64,000 nt of DNA from Victivallis sp. Marseille-Q1083 (GCF_903645315.1 NZ_CAHJXL010000001.1:1230001-1294000); one strand, 5' to 3'. Shown: positions 11,946 to 20,764, numbered from the stretch's first letter. Notes: generated by a model not told the origin, from the letters alone. Translations and numbers: made by a program.

Positions 11946-12419
11946 ATGACCAAAACAGCCATCGCCATCGGCGGCAATACCGGAAATGTCGCCGCCACGT
12001 TCGCCGCCGCCATGCGGCTTTTGACCGAAGCCGGTTTGCGGCAACTGCGCCATTCCAACTGGCTGCGAACCGCGCCGGTCGATTGCGCGCCGGGAACCGC
12101 CGATTTTCTGAACGGCGCGCTGACCGGCGACTGGCCGGGCGACGCCCGAACGCTGCTGCGCTGCTGCCAAGCGATCGAAGAACGCTGCGGCCGGCCGGCC
12201 GAACACGGCGTCAATCAGCCGCGCACGCTCGATCTGGACTTGATTCTGTTCGGTGAGGAGTGCTGTCACAGCGACGAACTGACGCTGCCCCACCCCCGGG
12301 CCCGTCAACGCCGTTTCGTGCTGGCGCCGCTGGCGGAAATCGCCGCCGACTGGCGCTTCCCGGACAGTGGCGAAAGCGTCGCCGCCTGCCTGGCCAGGCT
12401 GCCGGCGGAATCGGCATGA
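11946..12419 (+). CDS. folK: 2-amino-4-hydroxy-6-hydroxymethyldihydropteridine pyrophosphokinase (157 aa)
   Basis: HPPK, the folate-pathway enzyme that moves pyrophosphate from ATP to hydroxymethyldihydropterin. The start TAIAIGGNTGNVAATF matches the pterin-binding N-terminus. The signature RTLDLDLILFG has Mg-binding Asp96 and Asp98, followed by LPHPRARQRRFVLAPLAEI. Length is normal. It stands alone, convergent with the signal-peptidase-like gene 12 nt downstream; pairing with fmt across a divergent region links two formyl-folate/folate functions. Confidence 0.93.
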   Translation: MTKTAIAIGGNTGNVAATFAAAMRLLTEAGLRQLRHSNWLRTAPVDCAPGTADFLNGALTGDWPGDARTLLRCCQAIEERCGRPAEHGVNQPRTLDLDLILFGEECCHSDELTLPHPRARQRRFVLAPLAEIAADWRFPDSGESVAACLARLPAESA

Positions 12420-12431
12420 TCCCGCAACCGT

Positions 12432-13037
12432 TCAGCGCTCCCATTTCCGGAAAATCGGATCGTCCGGCCGGAAAAAGAGCCGCCAGACGCCTCGCGGCCG
12501 CCAACGGCCGCCATGCCGGCGGGCGACCGGAATTTCCCGCCAGAACAACAGAGCATCCTCGCCGAATTTCCGGCAGACCAGCGGCCGGAAACTGCACTTG
12601 AGCCAGCCGAACGGCGCCGCCGTTCCCCACCACCGCCGCTTCCAGCCGGCCAGCGTCAGCCGGCACCGCCGCCGGCAGCGATTCCAATGAAACTGGCGCA
12701 TCCCGGCCGGACCGTTCCGCATCCGCCGCTGGCGACGACCGCGCTGAAAGGCCTCAACACGGCCGAAATAGTTTTCCGCCGCCACCGGTTCCGCATCGAC
12801 GCAATCGTTGTTGTCCCCCTGGGTCACCGCGCCATCCGGCCGCCAGCCGACGATCCGGTGGACAATCTGCTTGCCGGCCGTATTCCGGAAACAAATCACA
12901 TCGCCGCACCGCAGTCGCTCGAACGGCACCGTAGCCAGAACAAGCACATCACCCGGCCGGAAAACCCGGCGCATGCTGTTCCCGCAATAGTGATAGCCTC
13001 CGGCCGGCCGGCCGGCCTTCACCGGAAATCCGTTCAT
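12432..13037 (-). CDS. S24/S26-family peptidase, Ser-His signal-peptidase-like (201 aa)
   Basis: The N-terminal 100 residues match the S26/S24 peptidase fold: GNSMRRVFRPGDVLVL gives the nucleophile Ser21, GDVICFRN follows, then IVHRIVGW with His60 where bacterial signal peptidase I has Lys, and TQGDNND with acidic residues near 75-81. A Ser-His(-Asp) arrangement is known from SipW/archaeal/ER-type enzymes. There is no clear N-terminal membrane anchor, and the C-terminal half is Arg/Trp-rich without known domain. The start ATG overlaps the preceding SDR stop (ATGA), so the two are translationally coupled. Confidence 0.72.
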   Translation of the reverse strand: MNGFPVKAGRPAGGYHYCGNSMRRVFRPGDVLVLATVPFERLRCGDVICFRNTAGKQIVHRIVGWRPDGAVTQGDNNDCVDAEPVAAENYFGRVEAFQRGRRQRRMRNGPAGMRQFHWNRCRRRCRLTLAGWKRRWWGTAAPFGWLKCSFRPLVCRKFGEDALLFWREIPVARRHGGRWRPRGVWRLFFRPDDPIFRKWER

Positions 13038-13786
13038 CGCAGTTTCCAGCGCCGGATGTTTTCACGGGCATAAAACCCCGGACAGAGTTTGACGAACCAG
13101 AGGAAGAAACAGTACCACCACGGATACAACAAGCTGCGGCGGCCGCGCGTCCAGGCCCGCCAGACCCGTTCGGCAAATTCCGCCGCACTGGCCGCCGCAT
13201 TGCCGGGCGTCTCCGGCACCGGCCGGCAACTGTGCGAACGCGAGGAAAATCCGGTGCTGATCCGGCCGGGGTAAACGGTCATGACCCGCAACCCATGCAC
13301 CGACTCCTCCACCGCCAGCGTCCGGGAAAAAGCGGTCAGCGCAAACTTGGCGGCGCTGTACGCTCCCATGCAGGGCACCCAGGCCAATCCGGCCACCGAG
13401 GCGATGTTGATGACGCCGCCCCCCCTGGCCCGCAACGCCGGCAGCAGCGCTTTGGTCAGAGCGACCGGCGCGAAAAAGTCCACCTCCATCAGCCGCCGCA
13501 AGGCCGCCGAATCCAACTCGTCCCAGGTGGCGTAAGCGCCGATACCGGCATTGTTGATCAAAAGATCGACGGTGAAATTCCGCCGCTGCAACTCCGCCGC
13601 CAACGCCGCCGCGCCATCGGGGTCGCTCAAGTCGGCCGGCAGAAAACAATCCAGCGCGTCCGGATCCGCCGGCTCCCGCCGCGCCGCGCCGATGACCCGC
13701 CAGCCATCGCGGCGGAACCGGGCCGCCAGCGCCGCTCCCAGGCCGCTGGTGGCTCCGGTGATCAAAACAGTTTTTCCTTCCGGCAT
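13034..13786 (-). CDS. Short-chain dehydrogenase/reductase with C-terminal hydrophobic tail (250 aa)
   Basis: NAD(P)-dependent oxidoreductase of the classical SDR family. The cofactor loop is TGATSGLG (10-17) and NNAG is at 78-81. The catalytic triad is Ser130, Tyr143 and Lys147 (YSAAK). After the Rossmann core come Trp/Tyr/Phe-rich residues (LLYPWWYCFFLWFVKLCPGFYARENI), which suggest membrane attachment as in DltE/acyl-lipid SDRs. The substrate is unknown. The GAGGA site 9 nt before ATG 13786 supports the start; the stop overlaps the peptidase start. Confidence 0.85.
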   Translation of the reverse strand: MPEGKTVLITGATSGLGAALAARFRRDGWRVIGAARREPADPDALDCFLPADLSDPDGAAALAAELQRRNFTVDLLINNAGIGAYATWDELDSAALRRLMEVDFFAPVALTKALLPALRARGGGVINIASVAGLAWVPCMGAYSAAKFALTAFSRTLAVEESVHGLRVMTVYPGRISTGFSSRSHSCRPVPETPGNAAASAAEFAERVWRAWTRGRRSLLYPWWYCFFLWFVKLCPGFYARENIRRWKLR

Positions 13787-13798
13787 TTCGACAATTCC

Positions 13799-14992
13799 TC
13801 AAATATTCAACGTGATAATTTCGTTGACATAACAATAAACCAGCACGCCGGCCGTCAGCAAAAGCAGAAACACCGCCACCGCCAGGCAGGAGGCCAACAA
13901 ATTGCGGCCGATGAACAAAAAGGTTTTCTGCAGCGGATTGGCGTTGGCCGCTTTCGGCGCGAAACCGCCCATGAAAGCGGTAATGTCCTCCCGCAGTTCA
14001 TCGACGCTCTGGTAACGATTTTCCTGATAACGCTCCATCGCTTTCAGGCAGATCGCTTCCAGCGCCGCCGGGATCGGCCGCACCGGGTTTTCCAGTTCGC
14101 TCGGCGTCTTGATATTGCCGCGGATGGTCGCCTTGAGCACCTCCTGCACCTCCTGCCCGGCCAACGGCGTTTCAAACGTCAGCATCGCATAGAGGATGCA
14201 ACCCAACGCATAGATATCGGTGCGCTGGTCCTTCTGGCGATTGCGGCCGGCCGCCTGCTCCGGCGCCATATAACCGGGCGTTCCCCGGGCCACGCCGTCC
14301 CGGGTCTGGCCGGCGCTGAGTTTGCCAGAGCGGCACGCCGGCGCCGCGCTGTCCAATTCCGGCGCCTCGATCGGCTTGGCCAAGCCCCAATCCAGCACCT
14401 GCACTTCGCCGAATTCGCCGACATGGATATTTTCCGGCTTCAAATCCAGATGGATAATCTGCTGGGAGTGGGCAAAACCGATCGCATTGCAGATCCGCAA
14501 ATAAATCCGGAGCAATTTGGAAATATCATATTCCGCCAGCGTCTCCTCGTCGCGCTGCCGCAATTTGCGCAGAATCGTCGCCATCGTCCGGCCCTGCAGG
14601 TATTTCATCGTAAAATAAGGCGCGCCGCCGGTATCGACGCCGAAATCGTGCACCGGGACGATATTCGGGTGTTCCAGCCGGGCGGTGATCTTCGCTTCCT
14701 GGACGAAACGCAAAATGTCCTGCACCTTGCGCTCCCGGTAATCCGGCATGATCGCCAGCGCCACTTCGCGCAACGTATCGCTATCGTAGACAAGCAGCAC
14801 CGATTTCATGCCGCCGAAGCCGATCGTCCGCAGGAACTTATAGCGATCGCGCGGTTTCACCGGCAAATCCCGCAGCACGTCCCGCACCGACAATGCCGCC
14901 GAATCGGCCGGCGGCGCCAGCTCCTCCAGCGTCACCGTGCGGGTCGACTGCACCGGCTCCATGATCTGTGTTTTTGACGCATCGTCCTGCAT
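13799..14992 (-). CDS. Membrane Ser/Thr protein kinase with relocated or missing ATP lysine (397 aa)
   Basis: PknB-type Hanks kinase with one C-terminal membrane helix (about 353-385). The glycine loop is GFGGMKSV (58-65). The beta-3 motif normally VAxK is VALA, so Ala80 replaces the ATP-binding Lys, while Lys63 sits in the glycine loop at the position of the catalytic Lys of eukaryotic WNK kinases. Glu99, the HLDLKPEN catalytic loop (181-188, HLD for HRD), DWG (201-203, for DFG) and GTPGYMAPEQ are present, so catalysis is plausible. The tail after the helix is only about ten residues. It lies 12 nt upstream of the SDR on the same strand. Confidence 0.88.
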   Translation of the reverse strand: MQDDASKTQIMEPVQSTRTVTLEELAPPADSAALSVRDVLRDLPVKPRDRYKFLRTIGFGGMKSVLLVYDSDTLREVALAIMPDYRERKVQDILRFVQEAKITARLEHPNIVPVHDFGVDTGGAPYFTMKYLQGRTMATILRKLRQRDEETLAEYDISKLLRIYLRICNAIGFAHSQQIIHLDLKPENIHVGEFGEVQVLDWGLAKPIEAPELDSAAPACRSGKLSAGQTRDGVARGTPGYMAPEQAAGRNRQKDQRTDIYALGCILYAMLTFETPLAGQEVQEVLKATIRGNIKTPSELENPVRPIPAALEAICLKAMERYQENRYQSVDELREDITAFMGGFAPKAANANPLQKTFLFIGRNLLASCLAVAVFLLLLTAGVLVYCYVNEIITLNI

Positions 14993-15110
14993 CGCTCAAT
15001 CCTGCCTTCTATCCGTTTCCCTCCGGCCCGAAAGCATCCCGGAGACGAACTGTCACCGGCGGCAACCCGTTTCCTCTTTCGCGACCGCAACCGGTGACCG
15101 GCGTTTGCCG

Positions 15111-16442
15111 TTATTTGGCGGCGGCTTTTTTTCTGGCGCCTTTCAAGGTCAACACCGGCGATTTTTCGCCGCGCACGACCGCGCCGTCGATGGCGCAGCT
15201 TTCAACATCCTGCCGCGACGGCACCTCATACATGATTTCCAGCATCAACTCTTCCAGCAGCGAACGCAATCCGCGTGCGCCGGTGCCGCGCTGCACCGCC
15301 TTTTCCGCCAACTCGTCAATCGCGTCGCCGGTGAAGGTCAGCTTGACATTCTCCATCGCCATCAGTTTCTGGTACTGTTTGATCAACGCATTGCGCGGTT
15401 CGGTCAAAATCCGCTTCAAATCATCCTTTTTCAACGGCGACAGATAGCTGATCACCGGCAACCGGCCGATGAATTCCGGAATCAGGCCGAAACGGATCAG
15501 GTCCTCCGGTTCGTAAAAAGCCAACGGGTTGTCGGCGGCATCTTCCGCCGGCCCGATGCCGGAACCGCTTTCCGGGTCCACCAGCCGCTTGAAGCCGAGC
15601 ACCTGCTTGCCGATCCGGCGCTGGATAATTTTGTCCAATCCGATAAAAGCGCCGCCGCAAATGAAAAGAATGTTGGATGTATCGACCTGCAGATACTCCT
15701 GCTGCGGATGTTTGCGGCCGCCCTTCGGCGGCACGTTGGCCACCGTCCCTTCGATGATTTTCAACAGCGCCTGCTGCACGCCTTCGCCGGACACGTCGCG
15801 GGTGATGGAAACATTTTCCGTCTTGCGGGCAATCTTGTCGATCTCGTCGACATAGATGATGCCGATCTGGGCGCGTTCAATGTCGTAATCGGCCGCCTGC
15901 ACCAGCCGCAGGATGATATTTTCGACATCCTCGCCGACATAACCGGCCTCGGTCAGCGTCGTCGCGTCGCAGATGCAGAACGGCACATCCAGCAGACGCG
16001 CCAGCGTCTGGGCCAGCAGCGTCTTGCCGGAGCCGGTCGGGCCCAACAGCAAAACATTGCTCTTGTCCAGCATCACCTCACCGTCCTCCGCCTCGACGGC
16101 TTCCCGCTCCAGCAGCCGGCTCTGCAGCCGTTTGTAATGGTTGTGCACCGCGACCGCCAGCACCTTTTTGGCATGCTCCTGGCCGATGACGAATTTATCC
16201 AGCTCCTGCTTGATCGCCGCCGGATTCGGGACGATCAACTGGCGCACGGTATCTTCGATGACCGTATTGTTCTTTTTGTCGCGCCGGCTGCGGTTCTTGC
16301 CGTAAATCATATCCACACACGCATCGACACAATGCTGACAGATCAACGAACCGTCCTGGCCGGCCACCACCTGCCCGGCGCCGGGCTCCTGAACCGGCCG
16401 GCCGCAGAAGGAACAGACCGGGCCTTGCTTATTATTGGCCAT
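15111..16442 (-). CDS. clpX: ATP-dependent protease ATPase subunit ClpX (443 aa)
   Basis: AAA+ unfoldase that feeds ClpP. The N-terminal zinc-binding domain has Cys10/13 and Cys35/38. Walker A GPTGSGKT is at 134-141, Walker [12 protein letters not shown] follows, then the sensor and the C-terminal domain with [13 protein letters not shown]. There is a short Lys/Ala-rich end. It follows clpP by 17 nt on the same strand, in the usual tig-clpP-clpX order. Confidence 0.97.
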   Translation of the reverse strand: MANNKQGPVCSFCGRPVQEPGAGQVVAGQDGSLICQHCVDACVDMIYGKNRSRRDKKNNTVIEDTVRQLIVPNPAAIKQELDKFVIGQEHAKKVLAVAVHNHYKRLQSRLLEREAVEAEDGEVMLDKSNVLLLGPTGSGKTLLAQTLARLLDVPFCICDATTLTEAGYVGEDVENIILRLVQAADYDIERAQIGIIYVDEIDKIARKTENVSITRDVSGEGVQQALLKIIEGTVANVPPKGGRKHPQQEYLQVDTSNILFICGGAFIGLDKIIQRRIGKQVLGFKRLVDPESGSGIGPAEDAADNPLAFYEPEDLIRFGLIPEFIGRLPVISYLSPLKKDDLKRILTEPRNALIKQYQKLMAMENVKLTFTGDAIDELAEKAVQRGTGARGLRSLLEELMLEIMYEVPSRQDVESCAIDGAVVRGEKSPVLTLKGARKKAAAK

Positions 16443-16459
16443 AAATCAACAATTCCAAT

Positions 16460-17059
16460 TTATTTGACATTATTCTTCACGACACCATCGACGATGCCGT
16501 ATTTCACCGCCTCTTCGGCCGACATGAAGAAATCCCGTTCGGTGTCTTTCTCCACTTTCTTCAACGGCTGCTTCGTATGGCCGGCGATGATCGCATTGAG
16601 CATCTGCCGCAGCCGCAGGATCTCTTTGGCCTGGATATCGATATCCGCCGCCGTTCCCTGGGCGCCGCCCCACGGCTGATGAATCATGATCCGGGAATTG
16701 GGCAAGGCATACCGTTTGCCGGCGGCGCCGGCGCACAACAGCACCGCGCCCATGCTGGCGCACTGGCCGAGGCAATAAGTTTTGACATCGCAGGAAAGAA
16801 TTTGCATCGTGTCGTAAATTGCCAGCCCGGCCGTCACCGAGCCGCCGGGACTGTTGATATACAGATCGATGTCTTTTTTCGGATCTTCCGCCTGCAGGAA
16901 CAGCAATTGGGCGATGATCAGGTTGGCGACATCGTCGTCGACCGGCGTCCCCAGCAGAATAATGCGGTCCTTCAACAACCGCGAATAGATATCGTAACCG
17001 CGTTCGCCCTGCCCGGTCTGTTCGACCACCATCGGCACCAACATGGAATTCTTGCTCAT
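16460..17059 (-). CDS. clpP: ATP-dependent Clp protease proteolytic subunit ClpP (199 aa)
   Basis: Barrel serine protease partner of ClpX. The catalytic triad is Ser102 (GQCASMGA), His127 (IMIHQPWGG) and Asp172 (KDTERDFFM). The nucleophile elbow has Cys at 100 where Ala is common. The IGF-loop-binding and axial regions look normal, and a short N-terminal propeptide-like segment may be removed. Operon position between tig and clpX is classical. Confidence 0.97.
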   Translation of the reverse strand: MSKNSMLVPMVVEQTGQGERGYDIYSRLLKDRIILLGTPVDDDVANLIIAQLLFLQAEDPKKDIDLYINSPGGSVTAGLAIYDTMQILSCDVKTYCLGQCASMGAVLLCAGAAGKRYALPNSRIMIHQPWGGAQGTAADIDIQAKEILRLRQMLNAIIAGHTKQPLKKVEKDTERDFFMSAEEAVKYGIVDGVVKNNVK

Positions 17060-17169
17060 TGTCAGCCTCTAAAATTATATTTCAATTTGACCAATCCTCC
17101 GCCGGAATGCGCTCCAGTGGCCGCCCGACGTCACGTTTTCTCCTCGAAAAAGCCGTCTTGCACGGCATA

Positions 17170-17203
17170 ACGGCCCGTCACTAAACATATAGCAACGGGC
17201 CGT
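17170..17203 (-). terminator. Stem-loop between tig and clpP
   Basis: Arms ACGGCCCGT (17170-17178) and ACGGGCCGT (17195-17203) form a 9-bp stem with a 16-nt loop and no U-tract. It lies in the 253-nt gap between tig and clpP and may partly separate their transcription. Confidence 0.4.
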
Positions 17204-17312
17204 CGAGATCAAGCGTCGAACCGGTTTTTTCCGGCGATTTCAAAAGCACGCCCCATCCCGGCGAAATGCCGCGGGCCGATACCGCTTTTGACACCTGAGG
17301 TAATCCGCCGCT

Positions 17313-18632
17313 TCAGTTGGCGGAAACATCCGCCTTGGCGGCGAGGAACTCCCACACTTTACCGTTCAGGATATCGAGTTGCAGCTCATCCATACCGCCG
17401 GATTTTTCCAGCATTTTCCGGAAATCCTTTTCCTTGTATCCGTAATAACGGCTCATATTGCGAATCTGCATGTCGACATCATTGCGGGTGACGACAATCT
17501 TCTCCGCCTGGGCAATTTTGCGGAAGATAAAGGTACGGCGCAATTTTTCCGCCGCCTGTTTCTCGGCCTCCTGCTTGTGCTGGTCCAGCTCGGCCTTGAA
17601 CTGTTCGCCGTCCGCTTCGGTTTTCACCTTTTCCTGCGCCATCGACCGCAGAATCTTTTCACTTTCATTCTGCAGGACGCCGGCCGGGATGGTGAACTCC
17701 GGCACCTGCGCATTCAATACTTCGTAAACTTTCTCCAGCACTTTGCCGTGCCGGGTGTTCTGCGCTTCATTTTCCATCGATTTCTTCAACGATTCACGCA
17801 GTTCCTCGATCGAATCGACTTTGACCTTCTCGCACAATTCGGCGTCCGACAACGGCTGACGGCGCTGGATGCCGTTGACTTTCACCGTATACTGCACCGT
17901 CCTGCCGGCCAGCTCGGAATCGCGCCAATCGGCCGGATAGGTGGAGGCAAAGGTATATTCTTTGCCGACTTCCGCCCCGGTCAGCGCAGCGATGGCGCCC
18001 GGCAGAAATTCCGGCTCATTGAGCCACAGCCAGTTCTCGTCGGATTTGACCTGGCGCTGCAGCGCCGGCGATGCCCCTTCCGGCAACTCGAAATCGCTGG
18101 TATAGCTGACTTTCAGCATATCCTCGGCCTGGGCCGGACCTTCGATCTCGGCATAATTGCCGTACATCTTGCGATAATAATCCAGCCGTTCCTCGACGGC
18201 GGCCTCTTCCACCTTTTCCTCCGGCACCACCACCCGCAGCCCGACGTATTCGCCGGTCGAAACCTCCGGCGCCAGGTCCGCCTGCAGCGTGAACTTGAAT
18301 TCGGCATCCAGTTTGAGCTCTTCCGGCGTATCCGCCATCGAACAGGCGACGATTTCCAAAGATTTGTCGGCGGATAATTTGTCGAATGCGGCACTGACCA
18401 GCCGGCGTCCCAGCTCTTCCTTGACTTCCGACGCATAACGCTGCATGATCATCGACGCCGGCGCTTTGCCTTTGCGAAAGCCGGGCAGCGACACCATGCC
18501 GGCAATCTGCCGGGCCGTCTTGGCTGCTTCCGCCTTGATCGCCTCGGCAGCGATGGTGAATTCAAATTTCTTCTGGCACGGCGCGACGTCAGCCGCCACC
18601 ATCGTCAGGATATCGGAAGTGCTGTTAGCCAT
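17313..18632 (-). CDS. tig: Trigger factor (439 aa)
   Basis: Ribosome-bound chaperone and peptidyl-prolyl isomerase. The N-terminal ribosome-binding domain contains the signature region LPGFRKGKAP. The middle FKBP-like region follows (about 160-245: YTSDFELPEGASPA to VKVNGIQRR), then the helical C-terminal chaperone arms. The FKBP part is less canonical than E. coli, typical of distant phyla. The start at 18632 (MANSTSD) is preferred over a 16-residue longer form because AAAGGA precedes it and the upstream residues are hydrophobic and non-family. A promoter lies about 65 nt upstream. Confidence 0.92.
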   Translation of the reverse strand: MANSTSDILTMVAADVAPCQKKFEFTIAAEAIKAEAAKTARQIAGMVSLPGFRKGKAPASMIMQRYASEVKEELGRRLVSAAFDKLSADKSLEIVACSMADTPEELKLDAEFKFTLQADLAPEVSTGEYVGLRVVVPEEKVEEAAVEERLDYYRKMYGNYAEIEGPAQAEDMLKVSYTSDFELPEGASPALQRQVKSDENWLWLNEPEFLPGAIAALTGAEVGKEYTFASTYPADWRDSELAGRTVQYTVKVNGIQRRQPLSDAELCEKVKVDSIEELRESLKKSMENEAQNTRHGKVLEKVYEVLNAQVPEFTIPAGVLQNESEKILRSMAQEKVKTEADGEQFKAELDQHKQEAEKQAAEKLRRTFIFRKIAQAEKIVVTRNDVDMQIRNMSRYYGYKEKDFRKMLEKSGGMDELQLDILNGKVWEFLAAKADVSAN

Positions 18633-18695
18633 CTTTGTAAGAAATCCTTTCAAAATCAAAATGTTCTCAATAAATTTCAAAAAGTCTAAATAGCT

Positions 18696-18723
18696 AATTT
18701 ACAATGAATTTTCCGATTTTCAA
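18696..18723 (-). promoter_or_regulatory. Promoter of tig
   Basis: Minus-strand TTGAAA (18723-18718), 16-nt spacer, TAAATT (18701-18696). Confidence 0.5.
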
Positions 18724-18829
18724 ACTGCTTTTACGCTCCCAGCCAAACTTTTCGCTAAAAACCGATTAAAATCCCGACGCCGGACAGCCGCAACGGAACC
18801 GCTTTCCGTTCGATTGGCACGAAATAAAA

Positions 18830-18861
18830 AGGAACCCGTTCCGGGGCAGGAACGGATTCCT
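18830..18861 (-). terminator. Strong intrinsic terminator, orphan
   Basis: Arms 18830-18842 and 18849-18861 pair over 13 positions with one mismatch (AGGAACCCGTTCC / GGAACGGATTCCT), followed on the minus strand by TTTTTATTTCG. It lies upstream of the tig promoter, and no protein gene on this strand ends here. Confidence 0.7.
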
Positions 18862-19341
18862 TTCGCAAAAGAGAGAAACCAGGAAATACACCTGTTGAAA
18901 GAGACCGGCAACGGTAAAATTTTGTTCCGGGCAATGCCGGCAAATTCATGAAGAAAATATTTTTTCCGCAATCCGGCATCCCGCGGGCCGGAAATAAAAG
19001 ATCCCCGTTCCCCTGGGAAGGGAAACGGGGTCACGGGAAAAAGGGAAACGAAAAAGAACACATCTGTGAAGATAGACTGTTGAAAATCGTTTTTGTTCCA
19101 TGTCAATGGGCAAAAAAAATCTTTTTCCTGCCGAAATAACGCCATGAGCAAGCTTTTTGCCTCGACAGCTCACGCCGCAAGCGCCCGCACGGGCCGGGCA
19201 CGGGCCAACCGGCGAAATCCGCCGGCCGCGCATTTCAAGGCTGGCCTGACAACGACCCCCAAAAACCTGCGTTCAGTACGGAATAAGGCGATTTCACCCT
19301 TTGCCGCGCCAAAAAGCCGGCGGAAACGCGCTTTCTCCCGG
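18862..19341. other. Gene-free stretch with possible small RNA(s)
   Basis: No reading frame here has a ribosome site or a recognisable protein. Two minus-strand terminators (18830-18861, 19003-19030) imply one or two short RNAs read from the minus strand, about 140 nt between them and one ending at 19003. A TTGACA element lies at 19107-19102, but I see no matching -10 at a normal distance. The rest of the stretch up to 19341 shows nothing. Confidence 0.35.
19003..19030 (-). terminator. Second orphan intrinsic terminator
   Basis: CCCCGTTCCC (19003-19012) pairs with GGGAAACGGGG (19020-19030) with one bulged A, followed on the minus strand by ATCTTTTATTTCC. Like the terminator at 18830, it ends a minus-strand transcript with no recognised gene. 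Confidence 0.6.
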
Positions 19342-19370
19342 TTGAAAGTCGACGGCAGTCCATTTATATT
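19342..19370 (+). promoter_or_regulatory. Promoter of the small pseudopilin-like pair
   Basis: TTGAAA (19342-19347), 17-nt spacer, TATATT (19365-19370), 72 nt before the first start codon. Confidence 0.65.
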
Positions 19371-19442
19371 TTATACGGATGCACCCCGGACAACCCGGGA
19401 CGGCATCTTCGGCAATTGGAAAGGCAATCTTGGGATGAAATT

Positions 19443-19994
19443 ATGAAAACTGGCGGACGGATGGCTCTTTACCGGCAATGGGCACTGCTGCTGCTGGCCG
19501 GGGTCCTGATCGGCTGGTGGCTGTTGCCGTCCGGTCAAATGGACCGGGAACAGCTCTATGAACTATGGTGCCAGGACAACCTGCGGGAAATCGGCCGCCG
19601 ACTGACTAATTATGCCGCCGACCATCAAGGTCAATATCCGGCGGACCTGGAATCCCTTGCCCTGCCAACCGACCTCTCTCACTGTCCCGCCAGCCGCGAT
19701 CACGCCACGGCTGCGAGTTACCGTTACCGGCCGCCGCGGCCGGTAACGGCGGCGATGACGGCGGCCGCCGCTCTTCCGGTCGTCATCGAAACGCCCGGCC
19801 GCCATGAAGGCGTCGTCCACATTCTTTTCCTGGACGGCCATGTCGAATCGCGGCCGGCCGCCGAACCGGCGCTGCTGCCGGAACAATTGGGCCTTCAATA
19901 CGATTATAAACCGGAATTGCGACAAATGCGGTTCAGCCAGTTGCTACAATCCCCGGCTTGTCCTCAACAATCATGCAAAGGAAAGGCAAAATGA
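19443..19994 (+). CDS. Pseudopilin-like membrane-anchored protein (183 aa)
   Basis: A short basic N-terminus and one membrane helix (QWALLLLAGVLIGWWLL) are followed by CQDNLREIGRRLTNYAADHQGQYPADL, the typical alpha1 continuation of DUF1559/type II pseudopilins. A C-terminal HILFLDGHVESR matches the DGH motif seen in the other pseudopilins of this window. The canonical prepilin cleavage motif (K/G-FTLIE) is absent, so it may stay membrane-anchored. The start is ATG 19443 behind GGGA; a later ATG at 19461 is possible. The stop overlaps the next gene by ATGA. Confidence 0.7.
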   Translation: MKTGGRMALYRQWALLLLAGVLIGWWLLPSGQMDREQLYELWCQDNLREIGRRLTNYAADHQGQYPADLESLALPTDLSHCPASRDHATAASYRYRPPRPVTAAMTAAAALPVVIETPGRHEGVVHILFLDGHVESRPAAEPALLPEQLGLQYDYKPELRQMRFSQLLQSPACPQQSCKGKAK

Positions 19995-20617
19995 CGGAAA
20001 CAAAAGCTCCCGAACGGTCGACAAAAAAGAAATGGTGGCTTTTAGGCATAGGCTGCGGCTGCAGTTTGCTGTTGCTTCTGCTGGTCTCCCTCTTCTGCGT
20101 CCTGCTGCCCGCTTTGACCAAAGCCAGGAATGCGGCGGAAAAAATCAGGTGTAAAAATCGACTCATCCAATTAAATAACAGCCTGGCGGAATATGCCGCC
20201 GCCAATGACGGTTATCTGCCGGACCGGGCCGGCCAAGCCGGCCTGCGGCAATTGCCCCCGAATGACCAATTGCCGGGCAACCGGCTGGAATGTAAAATTC
20301 ACGGCTACCGCGGCTATTTCCGGTATCCCGGTCCCCTGGATGATTACAATGCCCCACAGTGGCTCCAGTGCCCGTTGCTGATCGAACTGCCGAACGGCAC
20401 CCAAACGCTGAATGTTATTTTGCTGAACGGCAACGTCCGGCAAATTCCGGTATCTGAAATCGATAATTTTCTGGAAGCGGTCAACTATCTCAATTCGGAA
20501 TTCCATTACGAAGCAAACGTGCTCGAACACCTTCAAGCGGAAGCCGGACAATTGGATGCCGCAATGGCCGGGACCGATAACGGGAAAAAGATCGAATCAG
20601 GAAAAGGTGAAATATGA
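19991..20617 (+). CDS. Pseudopilin-like membrane-anchored protein (208 aa)
   Basis: Positively charged N-terminus (ERSTKKKWW), then a strong membrane helix (LLGIGCGCSLLLLLLVSLFCVLLPAL). Next comes TKARNAAEKIRCKNRLIQLNNSLAEYAAANDGYLPD, the same helix-plus-YAAxNxGxxP pattern as processed pseudopilins. The C-terminal NVILLNGNVRQIP resembles the DGH motif but with Asn. It is translationally coupled to the previous gene (ATGA overlap). Function is unknown; probably a surface or periplasmic partner of the preceding protein. Confidence 0.72.
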   Translation: MTETKAPERSTKKKWWLLGIGCGCSLLLLLLVSLFCVLLPALTKARNAAEKIRCKNRLIQLNNSLAEYAAANDGYLPDRAGQAGLRQLPPNDQLPGNRLECKIHGYRGYFRYPGPLDDYNAPQWLQCPLLIELPNGTQTLNVILLNGNVRQIPVSEIDNFLEAVNYLNSEFHYEANVLEHLQAEAGQLDAAMAGTDNGKKIESGKGEI

Positions 20618-20694
20618 CGGAGGAAGGGACGCCTGAACCGGCAGGAAAAGGAAGATTGTGGTTTCGCCGTTCAAAACATAACCGATCATCCTGA
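20614..20694 (+). pseudogene. 26-codon ORF, possible remnant of a third member
   Basis: An ATG overlapping the previous stop (ATGA) opens a 26-codon frame (MTEEGTPEPAGKGRLWFRR...). Its start echoes the N-terminus of the upstream gene (MTETKAPERSTKKKWW), and a GGAAAAGG site precedes it. It ends before any membrane helix. It could be a decayed duplicate or chance. Confidence 0.25.
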
Positions 20695-20764
20695 CGTTAT
20701 CTTCGGAAATAATTGCCCGGTTTCCAGTCGGCCGAAATATTAAAATCAACACAGGAGAAAAAAT

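Noticed and set aside
18720-19151. 143-codon minus-strand frame upstream of tig
   Set aside because: It crosses two strong intrinsic terminators, has no ribosome site or recognisable domain, and is rich in Phe/Arg as expected from AT/GC-mixed noncoding DNA.
19093-19446. 117-codon plus-strand frame ahead of the pseudopilin-like pair
   Set aside because: It spans the promoter of the real gene, has no ribosome site and Arg/Ala/Ser-rich random composition.
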